The notes below the pieces were generated by a model. The model worked only from the letters and a program-made list of their open reading frames with translations, was not told where the DNA came from and searched no databases. This document shows positions 33,066 through 42,544 of a stretch of DNA of 64,000 nt, piece after piece (position 1 is the first letter of the stretch; each line of letters opens with the position of its first letter). Both the position numbers and the translations under genes were made by a program. The stretch is taken from NCBI GenBank assembly GCA_020061355.1, contig JAGUYK010000032.1, positions 1 through 64,000 of the forward strand, written 5' to 3'. This DNA is from Ignavibacteriales bacterium (GTDB lineage: Bacteria > Bacteroidota > Ignavibacteria > Ignavibacteriales > Melioribacteraceae).

Positions 33066-33557
33066 TTATCCTAAAAACCGGTGTGTAATTGCGAATAAAA
33101 AGTTTATCAGGACAATAACATTAATAATAATATTCAATCTATATGCTCTGCTTAAATTTTTATAAGCTTCATCACCAAGACTTTCTTGCTTACTTATTTC
33201 ATCATTAATACTTTTTCTTAATTTTTTAGCATTTGGAATTACAAAAACAAAAATAACAATAAGCAGTACAACCGTCAGTATTTGTTTTGTAGTTAACCAA
33301 TGATTTGCTGTCATTTGAAAGAATCCGTATCCCGGATTCATTATAACCATAATGATTCCGGTTAATAGAATTCCAATTGAACCGATTATTCCAATAAGAT
33401 TTGAAAAATTCAGGTAAAGACTAATTAGTGTTTTTTCTTCGGGTAATCCTTTTCTTCTTGAAATGAACTGTTTAAGAAATGAATCTGTTACCAGACTTAT
33501 AATCCACCCGCCGGCAAATATTATATGTAATGTTATTAATGTTGGGTAATATTCCAT
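33066..33557 (-). CDS. Four-helix membrane protein (CopD/DUF2269-like)
   Basis: 163 residues with four predicted membrane segments (about 5-25, 50-72, 88-110, 140-160). HIIFAGGWIISL resembles the first helix of CopD or DUF2269-type membrane proteins, where a His in helix one is typical. No enzyme motif is seen. It is 26 bases upstream of dxr, so it shares its transcript, though a functional link is not obvious. Confidence 0.6.
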   Translation of the reverse strand: MEYYPTLITLHIIFAGGWIISLVTDSFLKQFISRRKGLPEEKTLISLYLNFSNLIGIIGSIGILLTGIIMVIMNPGYGFFQMTANHWLTTKQILTVVLLIVIFVFVIPNAKKLRKSINDEISKQESLGDEAYKNLSRAYRLNIIINVIVLINFLFAITHRFLG

Positions 33558-33697
33558 GATTAAGTCCTTTATCTATTTTTAGAAATAAATATAGTAAAAA
33601 GAGGAGGAGAATATATAAGTGGATAATATATCCTCCTTTTATTATTTTAAAACTAATGAATCTGTTTCCAAGTTCATTAATCGAAAAAGAGGTTAAA

Positions 33698-34366
33698 ATG
33701 AAAAAGGTATTACCATATATATTGCTTTTTGGTGTAGTATTGGCGTCTACTGTGGTTATTTCACAGAGCTTTAGAGTTAGCCAGATTCCGAATGGAGGAA
33801 TTAACTCATGCCAGAACTGCCATGTAAGTGCATTGGGTGGCGGCACAAGAAATAGTTTTGGTCAAGCAGTAGAAAACGGATTTCTGAATTTTCAAGGAAA
33901 TGTTCAGTGGGGTCCTCAGCTTGCGGCTCTTGATTCTGATGGCGACGGATTTTCAAACGGGTTGGAACTTCAAGATCCAAACGGTACCTGGACGGGCGGA
34001 TCTATCGGTGATCCAAGTAAAGTAACTAACCCGGGTGATCCGAATAGTCGACCCAACACAACATCTGTTGCTGAAGAATCAATTCCTCAGCAATACAAAC
34101 TCCACAATAATTATCCGAATCCATTTAATCCATCTACAAAAATTGCTTTCGAAATACCTCAAGCTGAAAATGTAACTCTAAAAATATTTAACATAAGCGG
34201 CGAACTGATTAGAACATTGACCGATGAGAGTTTAGGAGCCGGAAAATATGAAAAGATTTGGGATGGCAGGGATAATACTGGAAATGTAGTTTCGTCAGGA
34301 ATTTACATCTATCGTTTGAATGCCGGATTTTATGACCGTTCTGCAAGGATGATTTTATTAAAGTAG
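33698..34366 (+). CDS. Secreted protein with c-heme motif and T9SS sorting domain
   Basis: 222 residues from ATG 33698 with RAGG-type spacing (AGAGGTT upstream). A signal peptide is followed by CQNCH (38-42), a single c-type heme site, then a DSDGDGFSNGLEL calcium-binding loop (about 77-89). The C-terminal about 85 residues are a type A T9SS sorting domain with NNYPNPFNPST. It should therefore be an extracellular or surface-bound cytochrome-like protein. It is paired with the next gene, which carries a similar motif (CISCHINPTGG). Confidence 0.78.
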   Translation: MKKVLPYILLFGVVLASTVVISQSFRVSQIPNGGINSCQNCHVSALGGGTRNSFGQAVENGFLNFQGNVQWGPQLAALDSDGDGFSNGLELQDPNGTWTGGSIGDPSKVTNPGDPNSRPNTTSVAEESIPQQYKLHNNYPNPFNPSTKIAFEIPQAENVTLKIFNISGELIRTLTDESLGAGKYEKIWDGRDNTGNVVSSGIYIYRLNAGFYDRSARMILLK

Positions 34367-34417
34367 TTTCTATATGATTTAAAAATTGTAATCAATCTTA
34401 AAATCTGGAAGGGAATC

Positions 34418-35527
34418 ATGAAAACCACCAGTTTTGTTACTCTACTATTTTTCATTTTTATTTTCTCCAACATATCCGGCTTACCCCGTTTTGCATTGCA
34501 GCAGAAAGACAAATGTATCAGCTGCCACATTAACCCTACCGGAGGAGTGATGAGGAATGAAAACGGATTCTACTTTGGAAAAAATGTTGTAAGTATGAGT
34601 TCTCCTCGTGATAAAGATTTGATCCTTTCTCCGAAACTCACTGAAAATATCTCGTTAGGATTTGACTACCGTTCTCAATTTATATACTCTCAGGAAAAGG
34701 ATAGGGCGGACTTTCAAGACATGACCGGCTCAATCTATCTCAATGCATCGATATCAAGAAGCATTGATGTATTGGCCAGATATGATTTTATAAATTCAAT
34801 CTGGGAAGCCTACGGTGTTGCAAGAATTCTTCCAAATGATAGTTATATCAAAGTCGGTTCATTTGTCCCATACTTCGGAATTAGAATTGATGACCACACT
34901 TCTTATACAAAAGGAGGGGATTTTGGGCTTCTATTTTCTATTGGTACACTACAGGGATTGATTTATAATCCTCTTTATACTGAAGCCGGAATTGAACTGG
35001 GGGCGAATATTTCTGATTGGGGATTGATAACTGCCAGTGTGGGTAAGAGTAAATTCAATGCCTCGCTTACAACCGATCCGACTTTCACATCGCGGTTGGA
35101 AGTTAATTCTGCAATTGATAATATAAGTTATTTCATTGGCGGTTCGTTTGCCTCCACTAAAGTTAGAGCGGCTGGTAAGAGGTTAAATACAATTTTGTAC
35201 AGCGGATTTGTAGGAATAGGTACACAGGATTTTTCTCTGATGGGAGAATATGATGTTGCAAATGATTTACTTGCTCAGGATATTAAATCAAATGCAATGA
35301 TGATTGAAGCCTCATATTTATTAACGGTTGGGCTTGAAGCAATTTTACGTTATGATAAGTTTGACCCTAATAAGGATATTGAAAATGATGAACTGGCTCA
35401 TCTCGTATTTGGTTTTGAGTTTTTCCCTTATACATTTATTGAACTCCGTCCTCAATACAGAATTAATCTGGAAGAGCCATCCAGAAATAATAATGCATTT
35501 GTATTGCAGTTTCATTTCTGGTATTAA
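34418..35527 (+). CDS. Outer-membrane beta-barrel with N-terminal c-heme motif
   Basis: 369 residues with a signal peptide (about 1-22), CISCH at 33-37 followed by NPTGGVMRNENG, and then about 310 residues of alternating strands ending FHFWY, the usual terminal aromatic of an outer-membrane barrel. The layout suggests a porin-like barrel with a single heme attached at its periplasmic or surface end. It lies 51 bases after a secreted protein with the same heme motif, so the two probably work together. Heme attachment depends on cytochrome c maturation, which is not visible here. Confidence 0.7.
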   Translation: MKTTSFVTLLFFIFIFSNISGLPRFALQQKDKCISCHINPTGGVMRNENGFYFGKNVVSMSSPRDKDLILSPKLTENISLGFDYRSQFIYSQEKDRADFQDMTGSIYLNASISRSIDVLARYDFINSIWEAYGVARILPNDSYIKVGSFVPYFGIRIDDHTSYTKGGDFGLLFSIGTLQGLIYNPLYTEAGIELGANISDWGLITASVGKSKFNASLTTDPTFTSRLEVNSAIDNISYFIGGSFASTKVRAAGKRLNTILYSGFVGIGTQDFSLMGEYDVANDLLAQDIKSNAMMIEASYLLTVGLEAILRYDKFDPNKDIENDELAHLVFGFEFFPYTFIELRPQYRINLEEPSRNNNAFVLQFHFWY

Positions 35528-35877
35528 GATTTAATAAATAATTGGAAGTGTCGGTATTTTAAAAGGAAATTTTTGAAGTGCAATTGGAGTTTAGAGGATA
35601 AATGAAAGGCTGCTTTAAAAGTTTTTGTCTCCCCTCATTACTTTTTTTACTAATGCTCTTCTAATTATTTTTGTCATCAGTTGATAAAAGCAATACGACA
35701 ACGAACTCTCAAAACAGCCTTCTGCCCTCCCACGGCATAGGATCCTGCCGTAGAAATCAATAAAAGGAGTTGCGAATGTATCGTACAAATGAAGGTTTGT
35801 CAATAGGAGAGCACACGGATTTTCCTACGTGTGCACACGGATTTTCCTACGTGTGTATAGTTTAACAGACAGTTTTA
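35528..35877. other. Gene-free stretch with tandem repeat and two mini-ORFs
   Basis: The only gap above 300 bases. It holds a 22-bp unit repeated in tandem at 35811-35854, a possible 20-codon ORF at 35602-35664 (after AGAGGATAA) with a hydrophobic product, and a 29-codon ORF at 35776-35865 (after AAAGGAG, six-base spacing) that reads through the tandem repeat. Neither ORF has recognisable relatives, and both may be chance. Confidence 0.4.
35811..35854. repeat. 22-bp tandem duplication
   Basis: Two exact copies of a 22-base unit beginning GCACACGGATTTTCC, each with ends CACACG... CGTGT that can pair. It resembles the dispersed ACGGATT elements near 15464. It lies just before the 3' end of the LuxR-type gene on the other strand. 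Confidence 0.8.
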
Positions 35878-36705
35878 TTATGTGGCGGGTTCAATGTGCT
35901 CGGACTTTTTGACAAAATCGCGTAATTCTGTCATGCTCTCAAAGCCTAACTTGGTTTTTATGTTTTTGAGATGACTTTCCACGGTTCGCTTTTCAATACT
36001 AAATTTTTCGGCAATATTCTTATTTGAATAACCTTGTCTAATGAGTTGATAGATTTGAATCTCTCTATGTGAGAATCCTTTGTCTAAAAGTTGATCATAT
36101 TCATCAACGTGAATTTGTAATTCACTTACAATCTTTGCTTTAATGGTGGGATCGTAACCGAATGTAAAATTTATTTTTTTGTTCGGACCGAATACTGCTA
36201 TCAAAATATTTAGACAAGAATAAAAAACAAGTTTGGGAATAAACGTAAGTGTAACAATATATATATTAGCATAATATAAGTAAGCCAGTATTATCGCAAA
36301 AAAGTATAAGACACTTAATGGAATTAGGAAAAGAACAAGTTTTCCTTCTATTCTGACATTTTGAATAAGTCTATACGCAAAGTTTATCAAAAGGAAAAGC
36401 ATAATAAAGATTGCGGATACAAGCGTAGTGACCTCACTCCTATCTATCAAAGAATAAAAAGCAATAAATAGAATTAACCCGACTTTGTATTTTAGCGCTA
36501 CTTTAGGCAAGGTTAAGGCCAATAATAGATTTCCGATTATATAAAATTGCATAACTGAGCTTGGTATGCCAATTAGTTTTGCAGATAAAACTACCATTGG
36601 ATCAATGATTGCGGCAATTAAAAAATAATAAAAATATTCATTCTTGTAGAATCGAATCAAGGGGCCAAGCGAAGTTAAGAGATAAATTGCAACGAATGTT
36701 CTCAT
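35878..36705 (-). CDS. Membrane-anchored LuxR-type transcription factor
   Basis: 275 residues. The first about 190 form a hydrophobic multi-helix domain (about six helices). The C-terminus (about 208-265) is a LuxR/GerE helix-turn-helix with GFSHREIQIYQLIRQGYSNK and RTVESHLKNIKTKLG. No receiver domain is present, so the membrane part is the likely sensor, possibly of a lipophilic or envelope signal. The helical part shares a pattern with the 192-residue protein at 43724-44302 (YF..FLI.A.IDP... FYI..N.LL), which points to a common sensory module. Confidence 0.78.
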   Translation of the reverse strand: MRTFVAIYLLTSLGPLIRFYKNEYFYYFLIAAIIDPMVVLSAKLIGIPSSVMQFYIIGNLLLALTLPKVALKYKVGLILFIAFYSLIDRSEVTTLVSAIFIMLFLLINFAYRLIQNVRIEGKLVLFLIPLSVLYFFAIILAYLYYANIYIVTLTFIPKLVFYSCLNILIAVFGPNKKINFTFGYDPTIKAKIVSELQIHVDEYDQLLDKGFSHREIQIYQLIRQGYSNKNIAEKFSIEKRTVESHLKNIKTKLGFESMTELRDFVKKSEHIEPAT

Positions 36706-36821
36706 GTTTTCTAAAAATTTATATTATTAATTTACTTGAAAAAAACAATATTCTTTAAAGGTTTTCCCAGAGTAATGACACTTCTCAATTCTTTACAAAG
36801 ATAAATATTTCTTCTAAACAG

Positions 36822-37538
36822 TCAATCGCCCAGCCATTCTTTAAACAAAGATTCTATATGTGAAAGCTCGTCTTCATCGAGATCGATGGTAACCAAGTTA
36901 GCAAAATTATCCAATATTACAACTGCATTTATGCCGGTATCCATTTTTTCAACATTTGCAATTCGCTGTGCAAGCGATTTGTTTATTTCTCTAATATCAC
37001 TATAAACCTTTTTGAGTTCGTTTAACTCCCAGTCGGGGTTTAATCCGCGCCTTTTTCGTAAATACTGTGCTAACAAAAACATTGATATCACTCTGAATTC
37101 GGTTTCCTCTATCAATGCAAAAGGAAGGTGATAGCGCACCATTGGTTTTAATTTTGAAAGCACAGGACATCCGCTTGATACCATAATTATTCCCATCAGA
37201 CTTCCCACGCCGTCCTGAAGTGATGTTTCTTTTATGTATGTTCTACTGTTAACCTCAACAAATATTTTAACATTTTCGAATGAAGAATGGTCGCTAAAGC
37301 TATCTATTAGTTCCTCAATATTGACCATAATGGGGCAATGCTTGTCAATAAATCCACACAGGCTATTGCATTTCAAACCTTCGCATTTTGTCCATTCGGG
37401 AGGTTCTTTTTTAGAGTTTCTTATGTAGGTTAACAAATCCGGTTCAAGATTAATTTCGAATATTTTTTCTGCACCGGAATCAAAAACAAATTTATATTTG
37501 TATGTGATAACATCATTAATGGCATTCATTTTTCTCAC
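36822..37538 (-). CDS. Conserved-looking protein of unknown function with Cys motif
   Basis: 238 residues, no membrane segment, no signal. A cysteine cluster C-x4-C-x3-C-x6-C (about 52, 57, 61, 68; KCEGLKCNSLCGFIDKHC) may bind metal, and a further Cys lies in VSSGCPVLSKLKPM. I do not recognise the family. The GTG start overlaps the stop of the nitronate monooxygenase gene by four bases (GTGA); ATG 37529 is the alternative. The coupling suggests it works with, or is regulated with, that flavoprotein. Confidence 0.65.
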   Translation of the reverse strand: MRKMNAINDVITYKYKFVFDSGAEKIFEINLEPDLLTYIRNSKKEPPEWTKCEGLKCNSLCGFIDKHCPIMVNIEELIDSFSDHSSFENVKIFVEVNSRTYIKETSLQDGVGSLMGIIMVSSGCPVLSKLKPMVRYHLPFALIEETEFRVISMFLLAQYLRKRRGLNPDWELNELKKVYSDIREINKSLAQRIANVEKMDTGINAVVILDNFANLVTIDLDEDELSHIESLFKEWLGD

Positions 37539-38482
37539 TCTTTCTTAAAATTATTAATTGCAGAATCGTACTCATTAATAAGCTTATTCATCAACAAGTT
37601 AACTGGTAAAATATTATTTATCAACCCTGAAGATTGTCCAGCTTCAAGCATACCCTCCTTTTCATTTCCTTCAAAAATCCCGAGCCGTTCGCGTTTTTCC
37701 CCAAGCATATTTTTCAATTCTACTAACGAAGCTCCATCATATTCAGCATTATAAACTCTATTGGAGAATTCGTTTTTAATCATTCGAGCCATTCCAATCT
37801 TTTTTAGAACTAGAATAGTATCAGTGTCTTTTGCTTCGGTTATTTTCCTTTTATAATTCTCATGAGCCGATGATTCTATAGTTGCAGCAAAACGTGTTCC
37901 TATTTGCACACCTTCGGCACCAAGTGCGAGGGCAGCAAGAATCCCTTTACCATTGGCAATTCCGCCGGCGGCAATTACAGGAATTTTTAAAATATCTACC
38001 AACTGCGGGATCAGTACAAAAGTTGTTATTTCATCTATACCATTATGACCGCCGGCTTCAACTCCTTCACCAACAACTGCATCGCACCCGGCACTTTCAG
38101 CTTTTTTTCCGTACTTAACGGAGGGCACAACATGTACGACAATCATATTATTTTTCTTAAAATTCTCTATATACTTACCGGGATGACCGGCAGATGAAAA
38201 AACAATTCTGATCTTTTCTTCTATTATAACATTAATTAATTCTTCAACATCCTTTCTAAGCAGAGGTATATTAACACCAAAAGGTTTATTGGTTGCGACT
38301 CTGCATTTTTTAATATGCTCGCGTAAAAGATCAGGCTTCATCGATCCGGCACCAATCAATCCAAGTCCTCCGCAATTCGATACTGCGCTTGCAAGCTTCC
38401 AACCGCTAACCCAGACCATACCCGCCTGAATGATTGGATATTGGATTCCTAATAACTCTGTTATTCTGTTTCTAATTTCCAT
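37535..38482 (-). CDS. Nitronate monooxygenase-family flavoprotein
   Basis: FMN-dependent TIM-barrel enzyme, 315 residues from ATG 38482 (MEIRNRITELLGIQYPIIQAGM). Motifs are SNCGGLGLIGAGS, a GEGVEAGGHNG segment, IPVIAAGGIANGKG and LALGAEGVQIGTRFAAT. The family includes nitronate monooxygenases and enoyl-ACP reductase FabK; the segment HNG is shared by both. An upstream extension to 38614 would overlap the divergent nucleotidyltransferase gene and is not supported. Confidence 0.82.
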   Translation of the reverse strand: MEIRNRITELLGIQYPIIQAGMVWVSGWKLASAVSNCGGLGLIGAGSMKPDLLREHIKKCRVATNKPFGVNIPLLRKDVEELINVIIEEKIRIVFSSAGHPGKYIENFKKNNMIVVHVVPSVKYGKKAESAGCDAVVGEGVEAGGHNGIDEITTFVLIPQLVDILKIPVIAAGGIANGKGILAALALGAEGVQIGTRFAATIESSAHENYKRKITEAKDTDTILVLKKIGMARMIKNEFSNRVYNAEYDGASLVELKNMLGEKRERLGIFEGNEKEGMLEAGQSSGLINNILPVNLLMNKLINEYDSAINNFKKE

Positions 38483-38579
38483 TACAATTTCATTAAGTGT
38501 ATTATAAATATAATCCAATTTGATAAACGATACCCTATTAATTAAATTGGCTTCGTAAAAATTTAAAATTAGGTATTTA

Positions 38580-39557
38580 TTGAGAGCAGTAATACCCGCT
38601 GCCGGATTTGGCACTAGACTTAAACCTCACACTTTTTCTCTTCCAAAGGTATTGTTAAACGTTGGGAGTAAACCAATCCTTGGGCACATAATAGATAAAC
38701 TTTTAGAAGAAAAGATTAACAAAGCTACTTTTGTTATAGGCTACCTTGGTGAGAAAATTGTTGAGTATGTGGGTAAACATTATTCCGAATTGAAAGCGGA
38801 TTATATCGAACAAAAAGAAATGCTTGGTTTAGGACATGCAATTTTTCTTACCACACCGACATTTGATGACGAAGAAATATTTATAATTTTAGGTGATACT
38901 GTATTTGATGTTAAACTCGATGATGTATTTAAAAATAAAACAACGTCACTCGGTGTTAAAGAAGTTGATGACCCGGGTAGATTTGGAGTTGCTGTCTGTG
39001 AAAAAGGTAGAATTATAAAATTGGTTGAGAAACCCAAAGATCCAATTTCTAAACTGGCTCTTGTCGGATTGTACTATGTTAATAATTCGAAACTTCTGCA
39101 TCAGTGTCTGGAAGAACTTATCCAGAGTAATATTAGAACTCGAAACGAATTCCAATTAACCGATGCATTTCAATTAATGATTGATAAAGGCGAAACAATT
39201 ACTACATTTCCTGTTGAAGGCTGGTATGATTGCGGTAAGCCTGAAACACTTCTTTCAACAAACAAATTCTTATTGACTAAAAGCGGTACCAATCGCATTC
39301 CGGAAGGTGTTGTAATTAATGATCCGGTCTATATTTCGGAAAAAGCAACTGTAAAAAATTCTGTTATCGGACCGTTTACTACAATAGCTTCTAATTGTGT
39401 AGTTTCAAATTCGATAATAGTTAATTCTATAATAAGTCCCGGTGCACTTGTAGATAAAGCAATGCTTGAGAGTTCTATAATAGGAAGCGATGCTGTTATT
39501 AAGGGCAATTATAAAAAACTCAATACCGGGGATTCATCTGAAATTGAATATTATTAA
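38580..39557 (+). CDS. Sugar-phosphate nucleotidyltransferase (RmlA-like, with hexapeptide tail)
   Basis: 325 residues. The nucleotide-binding AAGFGTRLKP is at about 7-16 with PKVLLNVGSKPILGH. GLGHAI and VEGWYDCGKPE match glucose-1-phosphate thymidylyl- or uridylyltransferases. The C-terminal about 90 residues show left-handed helix repeats (SVIGPFTTIAS, SIIVNSIISPGALV). The start is TTG 38580, because no ATG lies nearby; AGG is about seven bases upstream. It makes an activated sugar for polysaccharide or glycan synthesis; the exact nucleotide cannot be told. Confidence 0.82.
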   Translation: MRAVIPAAGFGTRLKPHTFSLPKVLLNVGSKPILGHIIDKLLEEKINKATFVIGYLGEKIVEYVGKHYSELKADYIEQKEMLGLGHAIFLTTPTFDDEEIFIILGDTVFDVKLDDVFKNKTTSLGVKEVDDPGRFGVAVCEKGRIIKLVEKPKDPISKLALVGLYYVNNSKLLHQCLEELIQSNIRTRNEFQLTDAFQLMIDKGETITTFPVEGWYDCGKPETLLSTNKFLLTKSGTNRIPEGVVINDPVYISEKATVKNSVIGPFTTIASNCVVSNSIIVNSIISPGALVDKAMLESSIIGSDAVIKGNYKKLNTGDSSEIEYY

Positions 39558-39574
39558 TTAATTGCGAGGAATAA

Positions 39575-40717
39575 ATGTCATACCTATTTACTTCTGAATC
39601 TGTTTCAGAAGGTCATCCGGATAAAGTCTGTGATGCAATATCCGACTCAATTCTTGATGCGATTTTAGCTAAAGATCCCAAAGCAAGAGTTGCATGCGAA
39701 ACTCTTGTTACTACCGGTCTTGTTGTTGTCGGGGGTGAAATTACAACGAATTCTTATATTGATGTACAGGATGTAGTGCGCGCTACAATCAGAAAAATCG
39801 GTTACACCAAAGCTGAATATAAATTCGATGCTGATAGCTGTGGAATATTAAATGCTATTCATTCTCAATCACCTGATATTGCGATGGGCGTTGATAAAGG
39901 AGGTGCGGGAGATCAGGGACTAATGTTCGGTTATGCTTGCGATCAGACCCCCGAATTAATGCCGATGCCAATTGTCTATGCTCATAAACTGGTAAAGAAA
40001 CTTGCCGATATCCGGAAAAAAAATAATGGCTTGATGCCTTATCTCAGACCCGATGCAAAATCCCAGGTTACTATTGAGTATGATGATAATAATAATCCAA
40101 TACGTGTTGATACAATTGTTATTTCAACACAGCATGATGCTAATGTTAATCAGAAGAAAATAAAAGAAGATGTTATAAAATATGTTGTTAATGACGTTAT
40201 TCCGAAAAAGTATCTTGATAAAAGGACGAAATATTTTGTTAATCCTACAGGTAGATTTGAAATAGGCGGTCCACATGGAGATAGCGGTGTGACCGGACGT
40301 AAAATTATTGTTGATACATATGGCGGATGGGCGCCGCATGGCGGTGGTGCTTTCTCCGGAAAAGATCCTTCTAAAGTCGATCGCAGTGCAACATATGCTG
40401 CTCGCCATATTGCAAAGAATGTTGTTGCTGCAGGTTTAGCAAAGGAATGTCTTGTTCAGGTTGCTTATGCTATTGGAGTTGCAGAACCGGTTTCGGTTTA
40501 TGTTAACACAAGTGGAACAGGAGTTATTTCCGATAAGAAATTAGGAAACCTAATTAAAAAAGAGATTGATCTAACACCTAAAGGAATTATTGAAAGACTT
40601 AAGCTGCGGAGACCAATTTATCAAAAAACTTCTGCATACGGTCATTTTGGTAGAAATGAAAAAGAATTTACATGGGAGAAATTAGATCTCGTTTCAATAT
40701 TTAAAAAGTTTATTTAA
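39575..40717 (+). CDS. metK: S-adenosylmethionine synthase
   Basis: Makes SAM from methionine and ATP; 380 residues, standard length. [19 protein letters not shown] (about 7-25), [13 protein letters not shown] and [17 protein letters not shown] are present. It lies 17 bases after the nucleotidyltransferase gene, so no SAM riboswitch can fit directly upstream. ahcY follows, giving a compact SAM-cycle unit. Confidence 0.98.
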   Translation: MSYLFTSESVSEGHPDKVCDAISDSILDAILAKDPKARVACETLVTTGLVVVGGEITTNSYIDVQDVVRATIRKIGYTKAEYKFDADSCGILNAIHSQSPDIAMGVDKGGAGDQGLMFGYACDQTPELMPMPIVYAHKLVKKLADIRKKNNGLMPYLRPDAKSQVTIEYDDNNNPIRVDTIVISTQHDANVNQKKIKEDVIKYVVNDVIPKKYLDKRTKYFVNPTGRFEIGGPHGDSGVTGRKIIVDTYGGWAPHGGGAFSGKDPSKVDRSATYAARHIAKNVVAAGLAKECLVQVAYAIGVAEPVSVYVNTSGTGVISDKKLGNLIKKEIDLTPKGIIERLKLRRPIYQKTSAYGHFGRNEKEFTWEKLDLVSIFKKFI

Positions 40718-40738
40718 AAAAAGGAGAAATAGAATAGT

Positions 40739-42016
40739 ATGGACTATAAGCCAGGAAGTTATAAAGTAAAAGATCTTAAGTTGGCCATCGAAGGCAGAAA
40801 AAAAATTGAATGGGCAGAGTCAAGAATGCCTGTTCTTATGTCCCTTAGAGAGAAGTATTCCAAAACAAAACCGTTAAAAGGTTACAAGATTGCCGGCTGT
40901 CTTCATGTTACAAAAGAAACTGCCGTTCTTGTTGAAACATTAAAAGCTGCCGGAGCAAAAGTAGCATGGAGCGGCTGTAATCCACTCTCAACTCAGGACG
41001 AAATCGCAGCAGCATTAGCTAAAAACGGAATTGAAGTTTATGCATGGCACGGTCAGAACGTTAAAGAATTCTATTGGTCAATCGAACAAACACTTAAAAT
41101 GAAACCGAACCTGACACTTGATGACGGTGCGGATTTAATTTTTACTGTTCACAACAGATTTCCGCAATTAGTAAAGAATATTATCGGAGGTACTGAAGAA
41201 ACTACAACAGGTGTTCAAAGATTAAGAGCAATGTCTGCAGCAAAAAAATTACTTTATCCTGTTGTTGCTGTCAATGATGCAGAAACTAAATGGGATTTTG
41301 ATAATGTTTACGGCACCGGACAATCTTCAATTGACGGTATATTACGCGCAACCTCGGTTTTACTTGCCGGTAAAAATTTTGTAGTTGCCGGTTATGGTCA
41401 TTGCGGCAAAGGATGCGCTATGCGTGCTTCCGGAATGGGCGCTAATGTAATTGTAACTGAAGTGAAACCAACGGCGGCTTTAAAAGCAACGCTTGATGGA
41501 TTTGTTGTTATGCCGATGGAGGAAGCTGCAAAGATCGGCGATATTTTTATAACTGCAACCGGTGTTAAAGATGTGATAATTGAGCAACACTTTAAGTCTC
41601 TTAAAGACGGTGCTATTATCTGTAATACAGGTCATTATGATTGTGAGATTAACATTCCTCAACTTGCAAAACTTAGTAAAGCAAAGAGGACTGTAAGACC
41701 AAACAACGAAGAGTACACATTAAAGAACGGGAGAAAAGTATACCTGCTTGCACAGGGTAGATTGGTTAACCTTGCTGCTGCCGAAGGGCATCCATCGGAA
41801 GTTATGGATATGTCTTTTGCTAATCAATTTATGTCACAGATCCGATTGGTAGATTTGCATAAGCGAAAAGTTAAATTAGATCCGCAAATTCTTGAAATTC
41901 CTGAAGTCCAGGATCAGGAAATTGCAAAAATTAAATTGAAGACTATGGGTTATAAAATTGATAAGCTTACAAAAGAACAGGTCACTTATATGAATGATTA
42001 CAGTGCCGGAACTTAA
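40739..42016 (+). CDS. ahcY: S-adenosylhomocysteinase
   Basis: Hydrolyses S-adenosylhomocysteine to adenosine and homocysteine; 425 residues. The NAD-binding GYGHCGKGCAMRASGMGANV is at about 221-240, and substrate motifs include CLHVTKETAVL and WSGCNPLSTQDEIAAAL. The C-terminus DYSAGT replaces the long K-x-x-x-YRY tail of eukaryotic forms. It is 21 bases after metK. Confidence 0.97.
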   Translation: MDYKPGSYKVKDLKLAIEGRKKIEWAESRMPVLMSLREKYSKTKPLKGYKIAGCLHVTKETAVLVETLKAAGAKVAWSGCNPLSTQDEIAAALAKNGIEVYAWHGQNVKEFYWSIEQTLKMKPNLTLDDGADLIFTVHNRFPQLVKNIIGGTEETTTGVQRLRAMSAAKKLLYPVVAVNDAETKWDFDNVYGTGQSSIDGILRATSVLLAGKNFVVAGYGHCGKGCAMRASGMGANVIVTEVKPTAALKATLDGFVVMPMEEAAKIGDIFITATGVKDVIIEQHFKSLKDGAIICNTGHYDCEINIPQLAKLSKAKRTVRPNNEEYTLKNGRKVYLLAQGRLVNLAAAEGHPSEVMDMSFANQFMSQIRLVDLHKRKVKLDPQILEIPEVQDQEIAKIKLKTMGYKIDKLTKEQVTYMNDYSAGT

Positions 42017-42040
42017 TCTATATTTGTATTAAAATTGGTA

Positions 42041-42074
42041 AAAAAGTCCCGACATTAAGTCGGGACTTTTTTTT
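42041..42074. terminator. Bidirectional rho-independent terminator
   Basis: GTCCCGAC (42046-42053) and GTCGGGAC (42059-42066) form a perfect stem with a 5-base loop, flanked by A5 on the left and T8 on the right. It serves ahcY on the plus strand and the receiver gene on the minus strand. Confidence 0.92.
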
Positions 42075-42079
42075 ATAAC

Positions 42080-42544
42080 TTAAGCGTTTGCAAAAGTAAA
42101 TTGAGGTAAAGGATAATCGAATGTAAACTCTTTCTTGGTTCTTTTAAGCATTTCAATAAGTGAACCAAGCAGGGTTCTAATATCCGAAGGTTTACTTAAG
42201 TAAGCATCGCAACCGGCATTAAGCGCATTCACTCTGTCACGATTAAATGCATGTGCAGTGTAACAGACTATCGGGATAGATGAATAATCCGGATTGCTTT
42301 TGAGTTCAGATGTAAGCTCGAGTCCATTCTTCTTTCCTCTAATCGAAATGTCCATTAGAATAATATCGTAGCTTTTGTTTTCGATAAAATTATAGAACGT
42401 ATCCGATGAATCACAAACGTCTACTTCAAAATATCTTTTTAAGAACAACTCGAGAAACTTCTGGTTTTCGAAATCGTCTTCTGTAATTAACAGCTTGGGT
42501 TTAACCCCGTTCTTAACGGAGTTAATTATTTCTGGATTCCCCAT
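42080..42544 (-). CDS. Single-domain response regulator (CheY-like)
   Basis: 154 residues with one receiver domain: acidic pair ITEDDF (about 19-24), phospho-acceptor Asp in IILMDI (about 70), Thr in CYTAH and Lys in LSKPS. No output domain, so it works by protein contact or as a phosphorelay step. It overlaps the 3' end of the histidine kinase gene by 19 bases and is the last gene of the signalling operon. Confidence 0.9.
   Translation of the reverse strand: MGNPEIINSVKNGVKPKLLITEDDFENQKFLELFLKRYFEVDVCDSSDTFYNFIENKSYDIILMDISIRGKKNGLELTSELKSNPDYSSIPIVCYTAHAFNRDRVNALNAGCDAYLSKPSDIRTLLGSLIEMLKRTKKEFTFDYPLPQFTFANA

Noticed and set aside
39558-39574. SAM riboswitch upstream of metK
   Set aside because: Only 17 bases separate metK from the preceding gene, too little for any SAM riboswitch.
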